A stretch of 64,000 bases of DNA from Georgenia_B sunbinii (GTDB taxonomy: Bacteria; Actinomycetota; Actinomycetes; Actinomycetales; Actinomycetaceae), in NCBI RefSeq assembly GCF_036421855.1, contig NZ_JAZGOK010000007.1; one strand, 5' to 3'. Made by a program: the position numbers and the translations under genes. Positions within the stretch are counted from its first letter, which is position 1. Every line of letters starts with the position of its first letter. Below the pieces are notes generated by a model. That model saw only the letters and a list, made by a program, of their open reading frames with translations. It was not told where the DNA came from and made no database searches. This document shows, in pieces, positions 1 through 7,928 of the stretch.

Positions 1-1166
1 GGGGAAGGGCCTTGCGGGTGAGCGCGCTCGCCGACGGCTTCGCCGCCAGTCTCGACGCCGAGCTCGACTTCCGGACCGAGGCGGACAACGCCGACGCGGT
101 GCGCCGCACCACGCCGTCGCCGTTCGGGGCCGCGGTGCGGGTGCCCCAGGTGTACCGGGAGCTGTCCGGGCCGCGGGTGCTGGTGATGGAGCGGGCCCGC
201 GGCCGCGAGCTCGGCCGTGCCGGCACCGTGCTGGCCGGGTTGCCGGCTGAGCGGCGTCGCCAGCTCGCCCGGGACCTGCTCGCCACGGTGCTCCACCAGA
301 TCCTCGACAGCGGCGTCTTCCACGCCGACCTGCACGCGGGCAACGTCCTGCTCGACGACGACGGCGGCCTCACGCTGCTCGACTTCGGCTCGGTGGGCCG
401 GCTCGACAAGGGTGCGCGCACCGCACTGGGACGGCTGGTCCTCGCCGTCGACCGGGAGGACCCCGTGGCGGCGACGGACGCACTCATCGACGCCCTCGAT
501 CGGCCCCGTGACCTCGACGACCGGCAGCTCGAGCGGGAGCTCGGCTCGCTCATCGTCCGCTACGGGCACGGACCCAGCGGCTCGACCGCCCTGTTCACCG
601 ACCTCATGGCCGTCGTCGTCCGCCACGGGTTCTCGGTGCCCGCGCAGATCGCTGCCGCCTTCCGTGCCCTCGCCGCGCTCGAGGGCACGCTGCGGGTGCT
701 CGACCCGGACCTCGACCTCCTCGAGGTCTCCCGGGAGGTGGGCGAGGAGGTCTTCGGCGACCGTCTGGCACCCGGCGCGGTGCGGGCCGGCCTGGAGGAG
801 CAGCTGCTGCGCGTGCTGCCGGTCCTCGAGCGGCTGCCGCGCCGGATCGATGCGATCGCCGACGCCGCGCAGCACGGCGAGCTGAGTGTTCGCGTCCGGG
901 TGCTCGCCGATCCCGAGGACCGGTCGTTCCTCACCGGCATCGTCAGCCAGCTCGTCATGACACTGCTCGCCGGCGCAGCGGCGGTCTGCGCCATCCTCCT
1001 CGTGCTCGCCGACGGCGGACCGGAGCTGACCGACGGCGTCCGGCTGCTGCCGCTGCTGGGCGTCACGCTGTTCCTCTTCGCCTTCGTCCTCGCTGCCCGT
1101 GCCCTCGTCCTCGCGTTCCGCCACACCGGGGAACGGCAGTGGGGCGCTCGCGGACGCTCTGCCTAG
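1..1166 (+). CDS. ABC1/UbiB-family atypical kinase, 5' truncated
   Basis: This is the C-terminal part of an ABC1/AarF/UbiB-type atypical kinase; the reading frame is open to the window edge, so the true start lies outside. The segment ELDFRTEADNA near the visible N-terminus matches the family's nucleotide-binding region. The catalytic-loop motif HADLHAGN (about residues 104-111 counted from the TTG at 12) and LDFGSVGR (about 123-130) stand in for the HxDxxxxN and DFG motifs of protein kinases. Two hydrophobic helices close to the C-terminus (about residues 315-338 and 345-372) suggest a membrane anchor. Family members support quinone or lipid metabolism; the exact substrate is unknown. The TTG at 12 should not be read as the start. 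Confidence 0.85.
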   Translation, partial: GRALRVSALADGFAASLDAELDFRTEADNADAVRRTTPSPFGAAVRVPQVYRELSGPRVLVMERARGRELGRAGTVLAGLPAERRRQLARDLLATVLHQILDSGVFHADLHAGNVLLDDDGGLTLLDFGSVGRLDKGARTALGRLVLAVDREDPVAATDALIDALDRPRDLDDRQLERELGSLIVRYGHGPSGSTALFTDLMAVVVRHGFSVPAQIAAAFRALAALEGTLRVLDPDLDLLEVSREVGEEVFGDRLAPGAVRAGLEEQLLRVLPVLERLPRRIDAIADAAQHGELSVRVRVLADPEDRSFLTGIVSQLVMTLLAGAAAVCAILLVLADGGPELTDGVRLLPLLGVTLFLFAFVLAARALVLAFRHTGERQWGARGRSA

Positions 1167-1184
1167 GTGACATCACACCTAGGC
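1161..1184. terminator. bidirectional terminator hairpin between convergent genes
   Basis: A perfect 9-bp inverted repeat (GCCTAGGTG at 1161-1169 and its complement at 1176-1184, 6-nt loop) spans the 3' ends of the kinase gene and of fdhD. The TAG stop codons of both genes lie inside the stem arms. There is no T-run, as is common for GC-rich actinobacterial terminators. Confidence 0.6.
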
Positions 1185-2021
1185 GGGCGGGATCTCGATC
1201 CGGTCGGGGTGGCTGTAGACGTTCGCGCCGTCGCCACGGCTGAAGCCGACCAGCGTGATGCCGGCCTCCTCGGCAAGGTCGACGGCGAGCGCCGACGGCG
1301 CGCTCACCGCGGTCAGCACCGAGATGCCCGCCATCCGGGCCTTCTGCACCAGCTCGAAGGACGCCCGGCCGGAGACCTGCAGGACACCGCGCCGCTGCGG
1401 CAGGGCGCGCTCCCGCAGCGCCCAGCCGACCACCTTGTCCACCGCGTTGTGCCGGCCGACGTCCTCCCGCAGGCATCGAAGGTCCGCACGGCCGGCGTCG
1501 TCGAGCTCGAACAGCGCGGCGGCGTGCACCCCGCCGGTGGCGTCGAACAGCGACTGGTCGGCGCGTAGCCGGTCGGTCATCGCGAGCAGCTCGGCGAGCG
1601 GCACCCGCAGCCCGTCCTCGACCGGCACCCGCGAGGTGCGGGTGACCGCCTCGATCGACGCGGTGCCGCAGATCCCGCAGGAGCTGGAGGTGTAGACGTG
1701 GCGCCGGTGCTCCTCGTGCGGGGCGGCGACGCCGGGAGACAGCCGGACGTCGACGACGTTGTAGCTGCGGCTGCCGTCGGGGTTGACGCCGGGGCCGTAC
1801 CCGACCGAGGCCACCTGGTCCGGCCGCCACACCACCCCCTCGGAGACCAGGAAGCCCATCGCGAGGTCGAAGTCGTCGCCGGGGGTGCGCATCGTGACGG
1901 TCCATGGCACGCCCTCGACCCGTAGCTCCATCGGCTCCTCGCCGGCGAGCACGTCGGCGCGCCGGTCGCGCGAGCCGTCGGCGCGCAGCCGGGTCACCGG
2001 CCGGCGGAGGGAACGTCGCAC
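1179..2021 (-). CDS. fdhD: Formate dehydrogenase accessory sulfurtransferase FdhD
   Basis: FdhD transfers sulfur from a cysteine desulfurase to the bis-MGD molybdenum cofactor of formate dehydrogenases in the cytoplasm. The 280-residue product has the family length and the signature CGICG at residues 115-119, holding the two mobile-loop cysteines (C115, C118), with conserved text upstream (GDDFDLAMGFLVSEG). The GTG start is supported by a GCGAGGAG ribosome binding site about 6 nt upstream. No formate dehydrogenase or molybdopterin gene lies in this window, so its client enzyme must be encoded elsewhere. It is convergent with the upstream kinase gene. Confidence 0.93.
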   Translation of the reverse strand: MRRSLRRPVTRLRADGSRDRRADVLAGEEPMELRVEGVPWTVTMRTPGDDFDLAMGFLVSEGVVWRPDQVASVGYGPGVNPDGSRSYNVVDVRLSPGVAAPHEEHRRHVYTSSSCGICGTASIEAVTRTSRVPVEDGLRVPLAELLAMTDRLRADQSLFDATGGVHAAALFELDDAGRADLRCLREDVGRHNAVDKVVGWALRERALPQRRGVLQVSGRASFELVQKARMAGISVLTAVSAPSALAVDLAEEAGITLVGFSRGDGANVYSHPDRIEIPPA

Positions 2022-2104
2022 AGGTACTCCTCGCGCGTGGTCGGGGGGTCATGACGTCCCGCGATCGTACCGACGGTAGACCGGGCAGTGGCGCAGTACC
2101 CAGT

Positions 2105-2129
2105 GAACTCCCAGGTAGCCCCCAGCGTC
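2105..2129 (+). promoter_or_regulatory. possible extracytoplasmic-function sigma promoter of htrA
   Basis: GAAC at 2105-2108 followed after 17 nt by CGTC at 2126-2129 resembles the GGAAC-N16/17-CGTT/CGTC promoters read by SigE-type envelope-stress sigma factors, which control htrA-like genes in related actinobacteria. The match is short and could be chance. Confidence 0.25.
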
Positions 2130-2180
2130 GCGTCAGGTCGAGCGGGTGTTCTAGGAACCTCAGCTCTCGAGGAGGACATC

Positions 2181-3758
2181 ATGGACGAGACCACCAGCCG
2201 GGGCCGCACCACGGACTCCGAACGGATCGCTCAGGAACAGGCCGAGGTCGCGGCCGTGCTCGGCCGTGCCCGGCAGGGCCGCGTCGACGCGGCCGCCGCC
2301 CTCGGCGACGCCGCCCCGGCCCCGACAGCAGACTTGTCGCCGACAGCAGACTTGTCCCCGACAGCAGACTTGTCCGCGAGAGCAGACTTGTCGCCGAGAG
2401 CAGACTTGTCGCCGACAGCGGGCTTGTCCGCGACGGCGCACGCGTCCCCGGTGGTCGCCGAGCCTCCCGCCAGCCACTGGCCCGCCCCCGTCGGCGCACC
2501 GGTCACGGCACCGGCGTACGGAGCCTCCTGGCCGGCGGCTCCCGGTGACCACGGCCCCCAGGAGTCGACCTTCGGGCAACCCGGCTGGCAGCCGCCCGCC
2601 GGGCCGCCCCCCGCCGGGCCGCCCCCCGCCCCGCCGGCGAACCCGGTGGGACCCGGCAAGCGACGCCGGCCGCTCGGCTGGGCGGCGATCTCCGGCACTG
2701 CCGCGGCCGCCGCACTGCTCGCCAGCGTCGGCACCGCGGCCGCCACCGGAGCGTTCGACGAGCCGGCGGTCCCGACCGCGGGCATCGAACAGACGCAGAC
2801 CGCCCAGACCGTGCCGGTCAACGCCACCGCTCAGCAGCCGGACTGGCAGGCGGTGGCCGACGCCGTGCGTGAGTCCGTCGTCGCCATCGAGGTACGGACC
2901 GCCGGCGGACAGGGCGCGGGCTCGGGCGTCGTCCTCGACGCGGACGGGCACATCCTCACCAACAGTCACGTCGTCAACGGTGGGCAGGAGGTCGCGGTCA
3001 GCCTCAGCGACGGCCGTATGTACCAGGCCGAGATCGTTGGCCAGGACGAGACGACCGACCTTGCGGTCCTGGCCCTCGTCGACCCGCCCGACGACCTGGT
3101 CCCGGCGACTTTCGGCACTTCCAGCGACCTTGTGGTCGGTAAGCCGGTCGCTGCGGTCGGCAACCCGCTGGGCCTCGACTCGACGGTCACCACCGGGATC
3201 ATCTCGGCCCTCGACCGCCCGGTTGCCACCCAGAGCGAGAGCGCCTCGGTCGTGACCAACGCGATCCAGGTCGACGCCGCGATCAACCCGGGCAACTCCG
3301 GCGGGCCGCTGTTCAACCCGCAGGGCGAGGTCATCGGGATCAACTCCTCGATCGCCACGCTCTCCGGCGGCTCCGCCTCGGGCAGCATCGGTCTCGGCTT
3401 CGCGATCCCGGTCGACCAGGCCTCCGACGTCGCGGCCCAGCTGGTGGCGGACGGTACCGCCGAGCACGCGTTCCTCGGCGTGGGGCTGGGGGACACCACG
3501 ACCACCGCCGACGGCGTCACTCGTCGGGGAGCCGAGGTGCGCCAGGTGGAGCAGGGGTCCCCGGCAGCCGATGCGGGGCTGCGCACCGGTGACGTCATCA
3601 CCGCGATCGACGGCCGCACCGCCGACGGCGCGGCCTCGCTCACCGGCTACGTCCGGCAGCACGGCACCGGCGACGACGTCGTCCTCACCGTCGTGCGTGA
3701 CGGTGCCGCCACCGAGGTGACCGCGACGCTCGCCGCCCGCGAAGAGTCGCTGGGCTAA
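2181..3758 (+). CDS. Membrane-anchored HtrA/DegP-like serine protease with PDZ domain
   Basis: A trypsin-fold protease of the HtrA (S1C) family that degrades or refolds damaged envelope proteins. The start at 2181 is chosen because AGGAGGA sits 5 nt upstream; product 525 residues. Order: charged N-terminus; six- to seven-fold TADLSP-type repeat (about 49-85); Pro/Gly-rich linker; transmembrane helix (about 166-190); protease domain with His263 (TNSHVV), Asp293 (TTDLAVL) and Ser373 (GNSGGP); C-terminal PDZ domain (about 440-520). The N-terminus should be cytoplasmic and the protease outside. The odd part is the TADLSP repeat, encoded by an 18-bp DNA repeat found in two non-coding places in this window. 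A strong hairpin follows the stop. Confidence 0.93.
   Translation: MDETTSRGRTTDSERIAQEQAEVAAVLGRARQGRVDAAAALGDAAPAPTADLSPTADLSPTADLSARADLSPRADLSPTAGLSATAHASPVVAEPPASHWPAPVGAPVTAPAYGASWPAAPGDHGPQESTFGQPGWQPPAGPPPAGPPPAPPANPVGPGKRRRPLGWAAISGTAAAAALLASVGTAAATGAFDEPAVPTAGIEQTQTAQTVPVNATAQQPDWQAVADAVRESVVAIEVRTAGGQGAGSGVVLDADGHILTNSHVVNGGQEVAVSLSDGRMYQAEIVGQDETTDLAVLALVDPPDDLVPATFGTSSDLVVGKPVAAVGNPLGLDSTVTTGIISALDRPVATQSESASVVTNAIQVDAAINPGNSGGPLFNPQGEVIGINSSIATLSGGSASGSIGLGFAIPVDQASDVAAQLVADGTAEHAFLGVGLGDTTTTADGVTRRGAEVRQVEQGSPAADAGLRTGDVITAIDGRTADGAASLTGYVRQHGTGDDVVLTVVRDGAATEVTATLAAREESLG
2324..2446 (+). repeat. 18-bp-period repeat array A, in frame inside htrA
   Basis: Seven 15-nt units separated by 3-nt spacers, starting at 2324, 2342, 2360, 2378, 2396, 2414 and 2432. 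The first three are identical (GACAGCAGACTTGTC), two read GAGAGCAGACTTGTC, and the last two are diverged. In the htrA frame they give (T/R)ADLSP-type hexapeptides. The same units occur outside genes at 24999-25121 and 56236-56780. Confidence 0.9.
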
Positions 3759-3782
3759 GGCGGCGGCACCGCCCCCGCCGCC
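3759..3782 (+). terminator. GC-rich hairpin directly after htrA
   Basis: GGCGGCGG at 3759-3766 pairs with CCGCCGCC at 3775-3782, beginning at the first base after the htrA TAA. There is no T-tract. It probably ends htrA transcription. Confidence 0.5.
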
Positions 3783-3892
3783 CGCCCGCCGCCACCTGCC
3801 GGTTGGGTCGCTCATTAGGGGCTTAGATCGATCCCTGTGACGTGTCATAAGCACCCAGAAGATCTACCTAACCGGGTGGGGCGGGCCGCCGG

Positions 3893-3908
3893 GGTGAGCG
3901 GGCTCACC
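3893..3908 (-). terminator. hairpin downstream of menF
   Basis: GGTGAGC (3893-3899) and GCTCACC (3902-3908) form a tight stem 30 nt past the menF stop on the minus strand. The rest of the 3783-3937 gap shows no gene. Confidence 0.4.
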
Positions 3909-3937
3909 GGGGTGGGCGGGTCGCCGGGACGGCGGGG

Positions 3938-5233
3938 TCAGCGGGGGGCGAGGGCACTGCGCATGGGGCGGAGCTTGGCTTCGGACTCGGCGACCTCGGC
4001 TGCCGGGTCCGAGGCTGCGACGATGCCGCAGCCGGCGAACAGCCGGATGGTGCGCGGCCCGGTGATCTCCCCGGAGCGCAGCGCGATGCCCCACTCGCCG
4101 TCGCCGTCGGCGCCCATCCAGCCGACCGGGCCGGCGTACCGTGCCCGGTCCATCCGCTCGGCCTCGAAGAGGACGTCGACCGCCCGGGCGGTGGGCGTGC
4201 CACCAACGGCTGCGGTGGGGTGCAGCGCCGCGGCGAGAGCCAGCGAGGTGGGGCTCCCGGCCGTGGCCGGGTCGATGACCCCGGTGACGTCACTGGCGAG
4301 GTGCATGACGTTGGGCAGGTGCAGCACGAACGGCGCGTCGGGCACGTTGAAGCTCGAGCAGTACGGCTCGAGGGCCTCGGCCACCGAGCGGACGGCGAGC
4401 TCGTGCTCCCCGAGGTCCTTGGAGGAACGGGCCAGCTCGGCCGCGTGGTGAAGATCGGCGGCATCGTCACCGGTGCGCTGGATGGTCCCGGCGAGGACCC
4501 GGCAGGCGACGAGGCCCTGGTCGCGCCGCACGAGCAGCTCAGGGGTGGCCCCCACCAGCCGGTCGACGTTGAAGGTCCAGCAGGTGGGGTATTCCTCGGT
4601 GAGGTTGCGCAGTAGGTGCCGGACGTCGAGATCGTGCGCGGTGGTGGCGACGACGTCGCGCGCCATCACCACCTTCTCCACCTCGCCGGACCGGATGACG
4701 TCGATCACCTCGGCCACCGCCTCGCGCCACTGTGCTCGGCCGAGCGCGCCGTCGGTGAAGTCGACGTTGCCCGGCTGGGTCACCTCGGTGACGGCGCCAC
4801 GGACGTCGTCGAGACCGGGGGAGGGGCCGAGCTCGGGCGGGGTGACGACGGTCAGCCAGGCACGTCCGTCGCGGCGTCCGACGATCACCCGCGGGACGAC
4901 CAGCGTGCCGCCGGCCGCGGAGCGCCGGGAGAAGGCGAAGGAGCCGAAGGCGACCGGACCGGTGCCCGGCAGCCGCACGTCGTCGCGCACGACGAACCGT
5001 GCCGTGGTCCGACGCCACCACGCGTCGGCGTCGATCATCCGTGACGCGCCCGCGGTGTCGATCCGAGCGGCGACGCCCCAGCCGACGAGGCCGTCGCCGC
5101 GCCGCACCCAGCTCGTCGTCGTCGTCGGGTCGGCGTCCGGGAGGAGGTCGAGGAGGTCGCCGGGGTCGTCGATCGGCACGGTGCGCACCAGGAGCTGGTC
5201 GGCGCCGCGGTCATCGGCAGGTGCGGTGGACAT
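3938..5233 (-). CDS. menF: Isochorismate synthase MenF
   Basis: Converts chorismate to isochorismate, the first committed step of menaquinone synthesis. The 431-residue product belongs to the chorismate-binding family: EKVVMARDV holds the catalytic lysine region, GATPELLVRR and CRVLAGTIQRTG follow, EHELAV carries the conserved glutamate, and the C-terminal block runs LHPTAAVGGTPTARA, then GWMGADGDGEWGIALRSGE and AGCGIVAASDP. The ATG at 5233 is preceded after 7 nt by a TAGACT -10 box and lacks a Shine-Dalgarno, so the mRNA is probably leaderless. menG lies 62 bp upstream on the same strand. An EntC-type siderophore enzyme is the alternative, but the menG neighbour favours MenF. Confidence 0.88.
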   Translation of the reverse strand: MSTAPADDRGADQLLVRTVPIDDPGDLLDLLPDADPTTTTSWVRRGDGLVGWGVAARIDTAGASRMIDADAWWRRTTARFVVRDDVRLPGTGPVAFGSFAFSRRSAAGGTLVVPRVIVGRRDGRAWLTVVTPPELGPSPGLDDVRGAVTEVTQPGNVDFTDGALGRAQWREAVAEVIDVIRSGEVEKVVMARDVVATTAHDLDVRHLLRNLTEEYPTCWTFNVDRLVGATPELLVRRDQGLVACRVLAGTIQRTGDDAADLHHAAELARSSKDLGEHELAVRSVAEALEPYCSSFNVPDAPFVLHLPNVMHLASDVTGVIDPATAGSPTSLALAAALHPTAAVGGTPTARAVDVLFEAERMDRARYAGPVGWMGADGDGEWGIALRSGEITGPRTIRLFAGCGIVAASDPAAEVAESEAKLRPMRSALAPR

Positions 5234-5240
5234 CGGCGCC

Positions 5241-5246
5241 AGTCTA
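5241..5246 (-). promoter_or_regulatory. -10 box of a leaderless menF promoter
   Basis: TAGACT on the minus strand ends 7 nt before the menF ATG, which puts the expected transcription start at or next to the start codon. Confidence 0.45.
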
Positions 5247-5295
5247 AGCGAGCAGGCGGCGCCGACCACGCGCTGTGCCGGCGGTCCGTCGTTGC

Positions 5296-5994
5296 TCAGG
5301 CACTGGGCCGGGTGGCGCGGTGCAGGGCGACGATGCCGCCCGAGAGGTTGCGGTAGCCCACCGACCGCCAGCCGGCCTCGGAGACCAGGCCGGCGAGGCC
5401 CAGCTGGTCGGGCCAGTCGGTGATCGACTCGGCGAGGTAGGAGTAGGCGTCGGTGTTCGACGAGACCAGGCGTGCCACCCGGGGCAGCACGTGACGCAGG
5501 TACCAGTTGTAGGTGCCCCGGAACGGCCCGAAGGTCGGGCGGGAGAACTCGCAGATGACCAGCCGGCCGCCGGGCCGGGTCACCCGCAGCATCTCGCGCA
5601 GCGCGAGCGAGGTGTCGGCGACGTTGCGCAGCCCGAACGAGATCGTCACGACGTCGAAGGTGGCGTCGGCGAACGGCAGCGCCATGGCGTCGCCCGCGAC
5701 GAAGCTGAGGTCGGGGCGACGGCGCTTGCCGACCCCGACCATGCCGGTGGAGAAGTCGCACGGGACGACCTCGATCCCGGCGTCGGCGTGCTCCTCGCTG
5801 GAGGTGCCGGTGCCGGCGGCGAGGTCGAGCACCCGCATCCCTGGCTCGGCGGCCACCGCCCGACGGGTCGCCACCCGCCACGCCCGGTCCTGCCACAGGG
5901 AGAGGACGTCGTTCGTGACGTCGTAGCGGTGCGCCACGGCGTCGAACATCCCCGCCACCTCGCGCGGCTGCTTGTCCAGGTTCGCTCGACTCAT
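5296..5994 (-). CDS. menG: Demethylmenaquinone methyltransferase MenG (UbiE family)
   Basis: S-adenosylmethionine-dependent C-methylation of demethylmenaquinone, the last ring-modifying step of menaquinone synthesis. The 232-residue protein starts MSRANLDKQPREVAGMFDAV, typical of actinobacterial MenG. It has the glycine-rich SAM motif VLDLAAGTGT (about 55-64), the UbiE signature YDVTNDVLSLWQDRAWR and the later block RVTRPGGRLVICEFSRPT. The ATG at 5994 has GGGAGGA about 8 nt upstream. It runs toward menF and away from the menaquinone reductase gene at 6160, so 5995-6159 is a divergent promoter region. Confidence 0.95.
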   Translation of the reverse strand: MSRANLDKQPREVAGMFDAVAHRYDVTNDVLSLWQDRAWRVATRRAVAAEPGMRVLDLAAGTGTSSEEHADAGIEVVPCDFSTGMVGVGKRRRPDLSFVAGDAMALPFADATFDVVTISFGLRNVADTSLALREMLRVTRPGGRLVICEFSRPTFGPFRGTYNWYLRHVLPRVARLVSSNTDAYSYLAESITDWPDQLGLAGLVSEAGWRSVGYRNLSGGIVALHRATRPSA

Positions 5995-6091
5995 ATCCCT
6001 ATCCTCCCAGCCCCGGCACGCGCCGCCGGTCACGAGCGCCACGGCGCCACCAGTTAGGGCACCCTTAGGGGAAGTTGTCCCACGACGTTTG

Positions 6092-6097
6092 TACACT
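6092..6097 (+). promoter_or_regulatory. candidate -10 box before the menaquinone reductase gene
   Basis: TACACT lies 62 nt before the GTG at 6160, in the gap divergent to menG. A convincing -35 at 17-18 bp is not visible. Confidence 0.3.
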
Positions 6098-6159
6098 CGC
6101 TGCGCGGTCTTGACCCGCTGAAGGTCCCCACCGCCATCACCTGCCAGAGGAGAGCCGAC

Positions 6160-7452
6160 GTGCGCGCTGCCACCGATGACGCGGACGTCATCGTCGTCGG
6201 CGCAGGCCCGGCCGGCGCCGCGACGGCGCACTACCTCGCGCAGAACGGCCTCGACGTGCTCCTGCTGGAGAAGGCCACCTTCCCGCGGGACAAGGTCTGT
6301 GGTGACGGGCTCACCCCCCGCGCGGTCGCCGAGATGATCCGGATGGGCGTGCCCACCCCGGAGTCGGACGGCTGGATCCGCAACTGGGGGCTGCGCACCT
6401 ACGGCGGCGGCCACCGCATCGAGATCCCGTGGCCCGAGCTGGCCGAGATGCCGTCCTACGGCCTGGCCCGCTCCCGGATGAACCTCGACGAGACGCTCGC
6501 GCGGCACGCCGTCGCCAGCGGGGCGCGACTCGTCGAGGGCACCGCGGTCACCGGCCCGATCCGTCACGAGCGGTCGGGGCGCATCCTCGGCGTCACCGCC
6601 CGAGAGGTCGACGCCGCGGGCAAGCGCACCGGCGTCGAGCGCTCCTACCGGGCCCGGATCGTCGTCGACGCCGGCGGCGTCTCCGCGCGTCTGGCCACGA
6701 CGATGGGCATCGAGAAGAACGACAGCCGCCCCATGGGCGTCGCGATCCGTACCTACTTCACGACCCCCCGGCACGACGACCGGATGATGGAGTCGCACCT
6801 CGAGCTGTGGGACGGCGAGCCCGGCAAGTCGAACCTGCAGCCCGGCTACGGCTGGATCTTCGCGCTCGGTGACGGCACCGCGAACGTCGGCCTGGGCTCC
6901 CTCAGCTCCACCGCCAAGCCCACCAAGCTCGACTACAAGGGCCTGTTCGCGCAGTGGATGCGCAATGCCCCGCCGGAGTGGGAGTTCACCCCGGAGAACC
7001 AGATCGGCAAGCTGCGCAGCGCTGCGCTGCCGATGGCGTTCAACCGCAAGCCGCACTACACCCAGGGACTGCTGCTCGTCGGGGACTCCGGCGGCATGGT
7101 CTCGCCGTTCAACGGTGAGGGCATCGCCTACGCGATGCAGTCCGGCCGGATCGCGGCAGACGTCGTCTCCCAGGCGCTGGCGCGGACCACGCCGTTCAGC
7201 ATGGAGAAGACGCTCGTCACCTACCCGAAGATCCTCAGCAGCGAGCTCGGCGGTTACTTCACGCTCGGCCAGGGCTTCGCCCGGATCATCGAGCGCCCGG
7301 AGATCATGCGGGCCTGCGTCAAGTACGGCCTGCCCCGCCCGGTCCTCATGCGCTTCGTCATGAAGCTGCTCTCCGACGGCTTCGACCATCGGGACGGGGA
7401 CTGGATGGATAGGCTCATCAGTGCACTGAGCAAGGCGGTGCCGACGTCATGA
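6160..7452 (+). CDS. menJ: Geranylgeranyl reductase-family flavoprotein, probable menaquinone reductase
   Basis: A FAD-dependent reductase of the geranylgeranyl reductase family. In actinobacteria the homologue MenJ saturates one isoprene unit of the menaquinone tail. The 430-residue product has the dinucleotide-binding GAGPAG at 14-19, the family motif PRDKVCGDGL (about 42-51) and the C-terminal FAD motif LLVGDSGGMVSPFNGEGIA. The GTG start follows GAGGAGA. Its place between menG and nuoA argues for a quinone-tail rather than a chlorophyll or archaeal-lipid role. Function is inferred from family and context. Confidence 0.85.
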   Translation: MRAATDDADVIVVGAGPAGAATAHYLAQNGLDVLLLEKATFPRDKVCGDGLTPRAVAEMIRMGVPTPESDGWIRNWGLRTYGGGHRIEIPWPELAEMPSYGLARSRMNLDETLARHAVASGARLVEGTAVTGPIRHERSGRILGVTAREVDAAGKRTGVERSYRARIVVDAGGVSARLATTMGIEKNDSRPMGVAIRTYFTTPRHDDRMMESHLELWDGEPGKSNLQPGYGWIFALGDGTANVGLGSLSSTAKPTKLDYKGLFAQWMRNAPPEWEFTPENQIGKLRSAALPMAFNRKPHYTQGLLLVGDSGGMVSPFNGEGIAYAMQSGRIAADVVSQALARTTPFSMEKTLVTYPKILSSELGGYFTLGQGFARIIERPEIMRACVKYGLPRPVLMRFVMKLLSDGFDHRDGDWMDRLISALSKAVPTS

Positions 7453-7512
7453 CGCGGCAGAGCGGACATCTCAGGCAGTGTGTCGCACCTGACACGCGGC
7501 AGTCGGCACGGT

Positions 7513-7532
7513 CGGTCCCGCCGGCGGGACCG
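7513..7532 (+). promoter_or_regulatory. palindrome in the nuoA leader
   Basis: A perfect 20-bp inverted repeat (CGGTCCCGCC and its complement) lies 23 bp before the nuoA start, just after a second small dyad (GTGTC-N6-GACAC near 7480). It could be an operator for the nuo operon or a partial terminator between menJ and nuoA. Confidence 0.4.
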
Positions 7533-7555
7533 TGTGAAGCAGTATGGGAGGCATC

Positions 7556-7918
7556 ATGAGCAACCCCTTCGTCCCGATCCTCATCATGGCGGCGGTCGCT
7601 GCCCTGCTGGCGATCGGCGGCATCGCGGCGAGCGCGGTCATCGGACCCAAGCGGTACAACCGGGTGAAGGTCTCGAACTACGAGTGCGGCGTCGAGGCGA
7701 CGCCTCGCGCGTCGGCGGCCGGTCGTTTCCCGATCAAGTACTACCTCGTGGCGATGACCTTCATCGTCTTCGACATCGAGATCATCTTCCTCGTGCCGTG
7801 GGCGATCGCGTTCGGAGAGCTCGCGATGTTCGGACTCATCGCCTCGCTCTCCTTCATCGCGATCATTCTCGTGCCGTTCGTCTACGAGTGGCGCCGCGGC
7901 GCCCTCGAGTGGGATTGA
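7556..7918 (+). CDS. nuoA: NADH-quinone oxidoreductase subunit A
   Basis: Small membrane subunit of complex I near the quinone site. 120 residues with three hydrophobic helices (about 5-30, 62-82, 88-108) and the conserved loop NYECGVEATP, whose cysteine lies at the quinone-chamber entrance, plus FDIEIIFLVPWA. The ATG at 7556 is preferred to the upstream in-frame ATG at 7544 because GGGAGG sits 4 nt before it. First gene of a 14-gene operon. Confidence 0.95.
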   Translation: MSNPFVPILIMAAVAALLAIGGIAASAVIGPKRYNRVKVSNYECGVEATPRASAAGRFPIKYYLVAMTFIVFDIEIIFLVPWAIAFGELAMFGLIASLSFIAIILVPFVYEWRRGALEWD

Positions 7919-7928
7919 GGTGTAGACC

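Noticed and set aside
2088..2180. Upstream GTG/ATG extension of htrA
   Set aside because: The start at 2181 has an almost perfect Shine-Dalgarno; the extension has none and is not conserved-looking.
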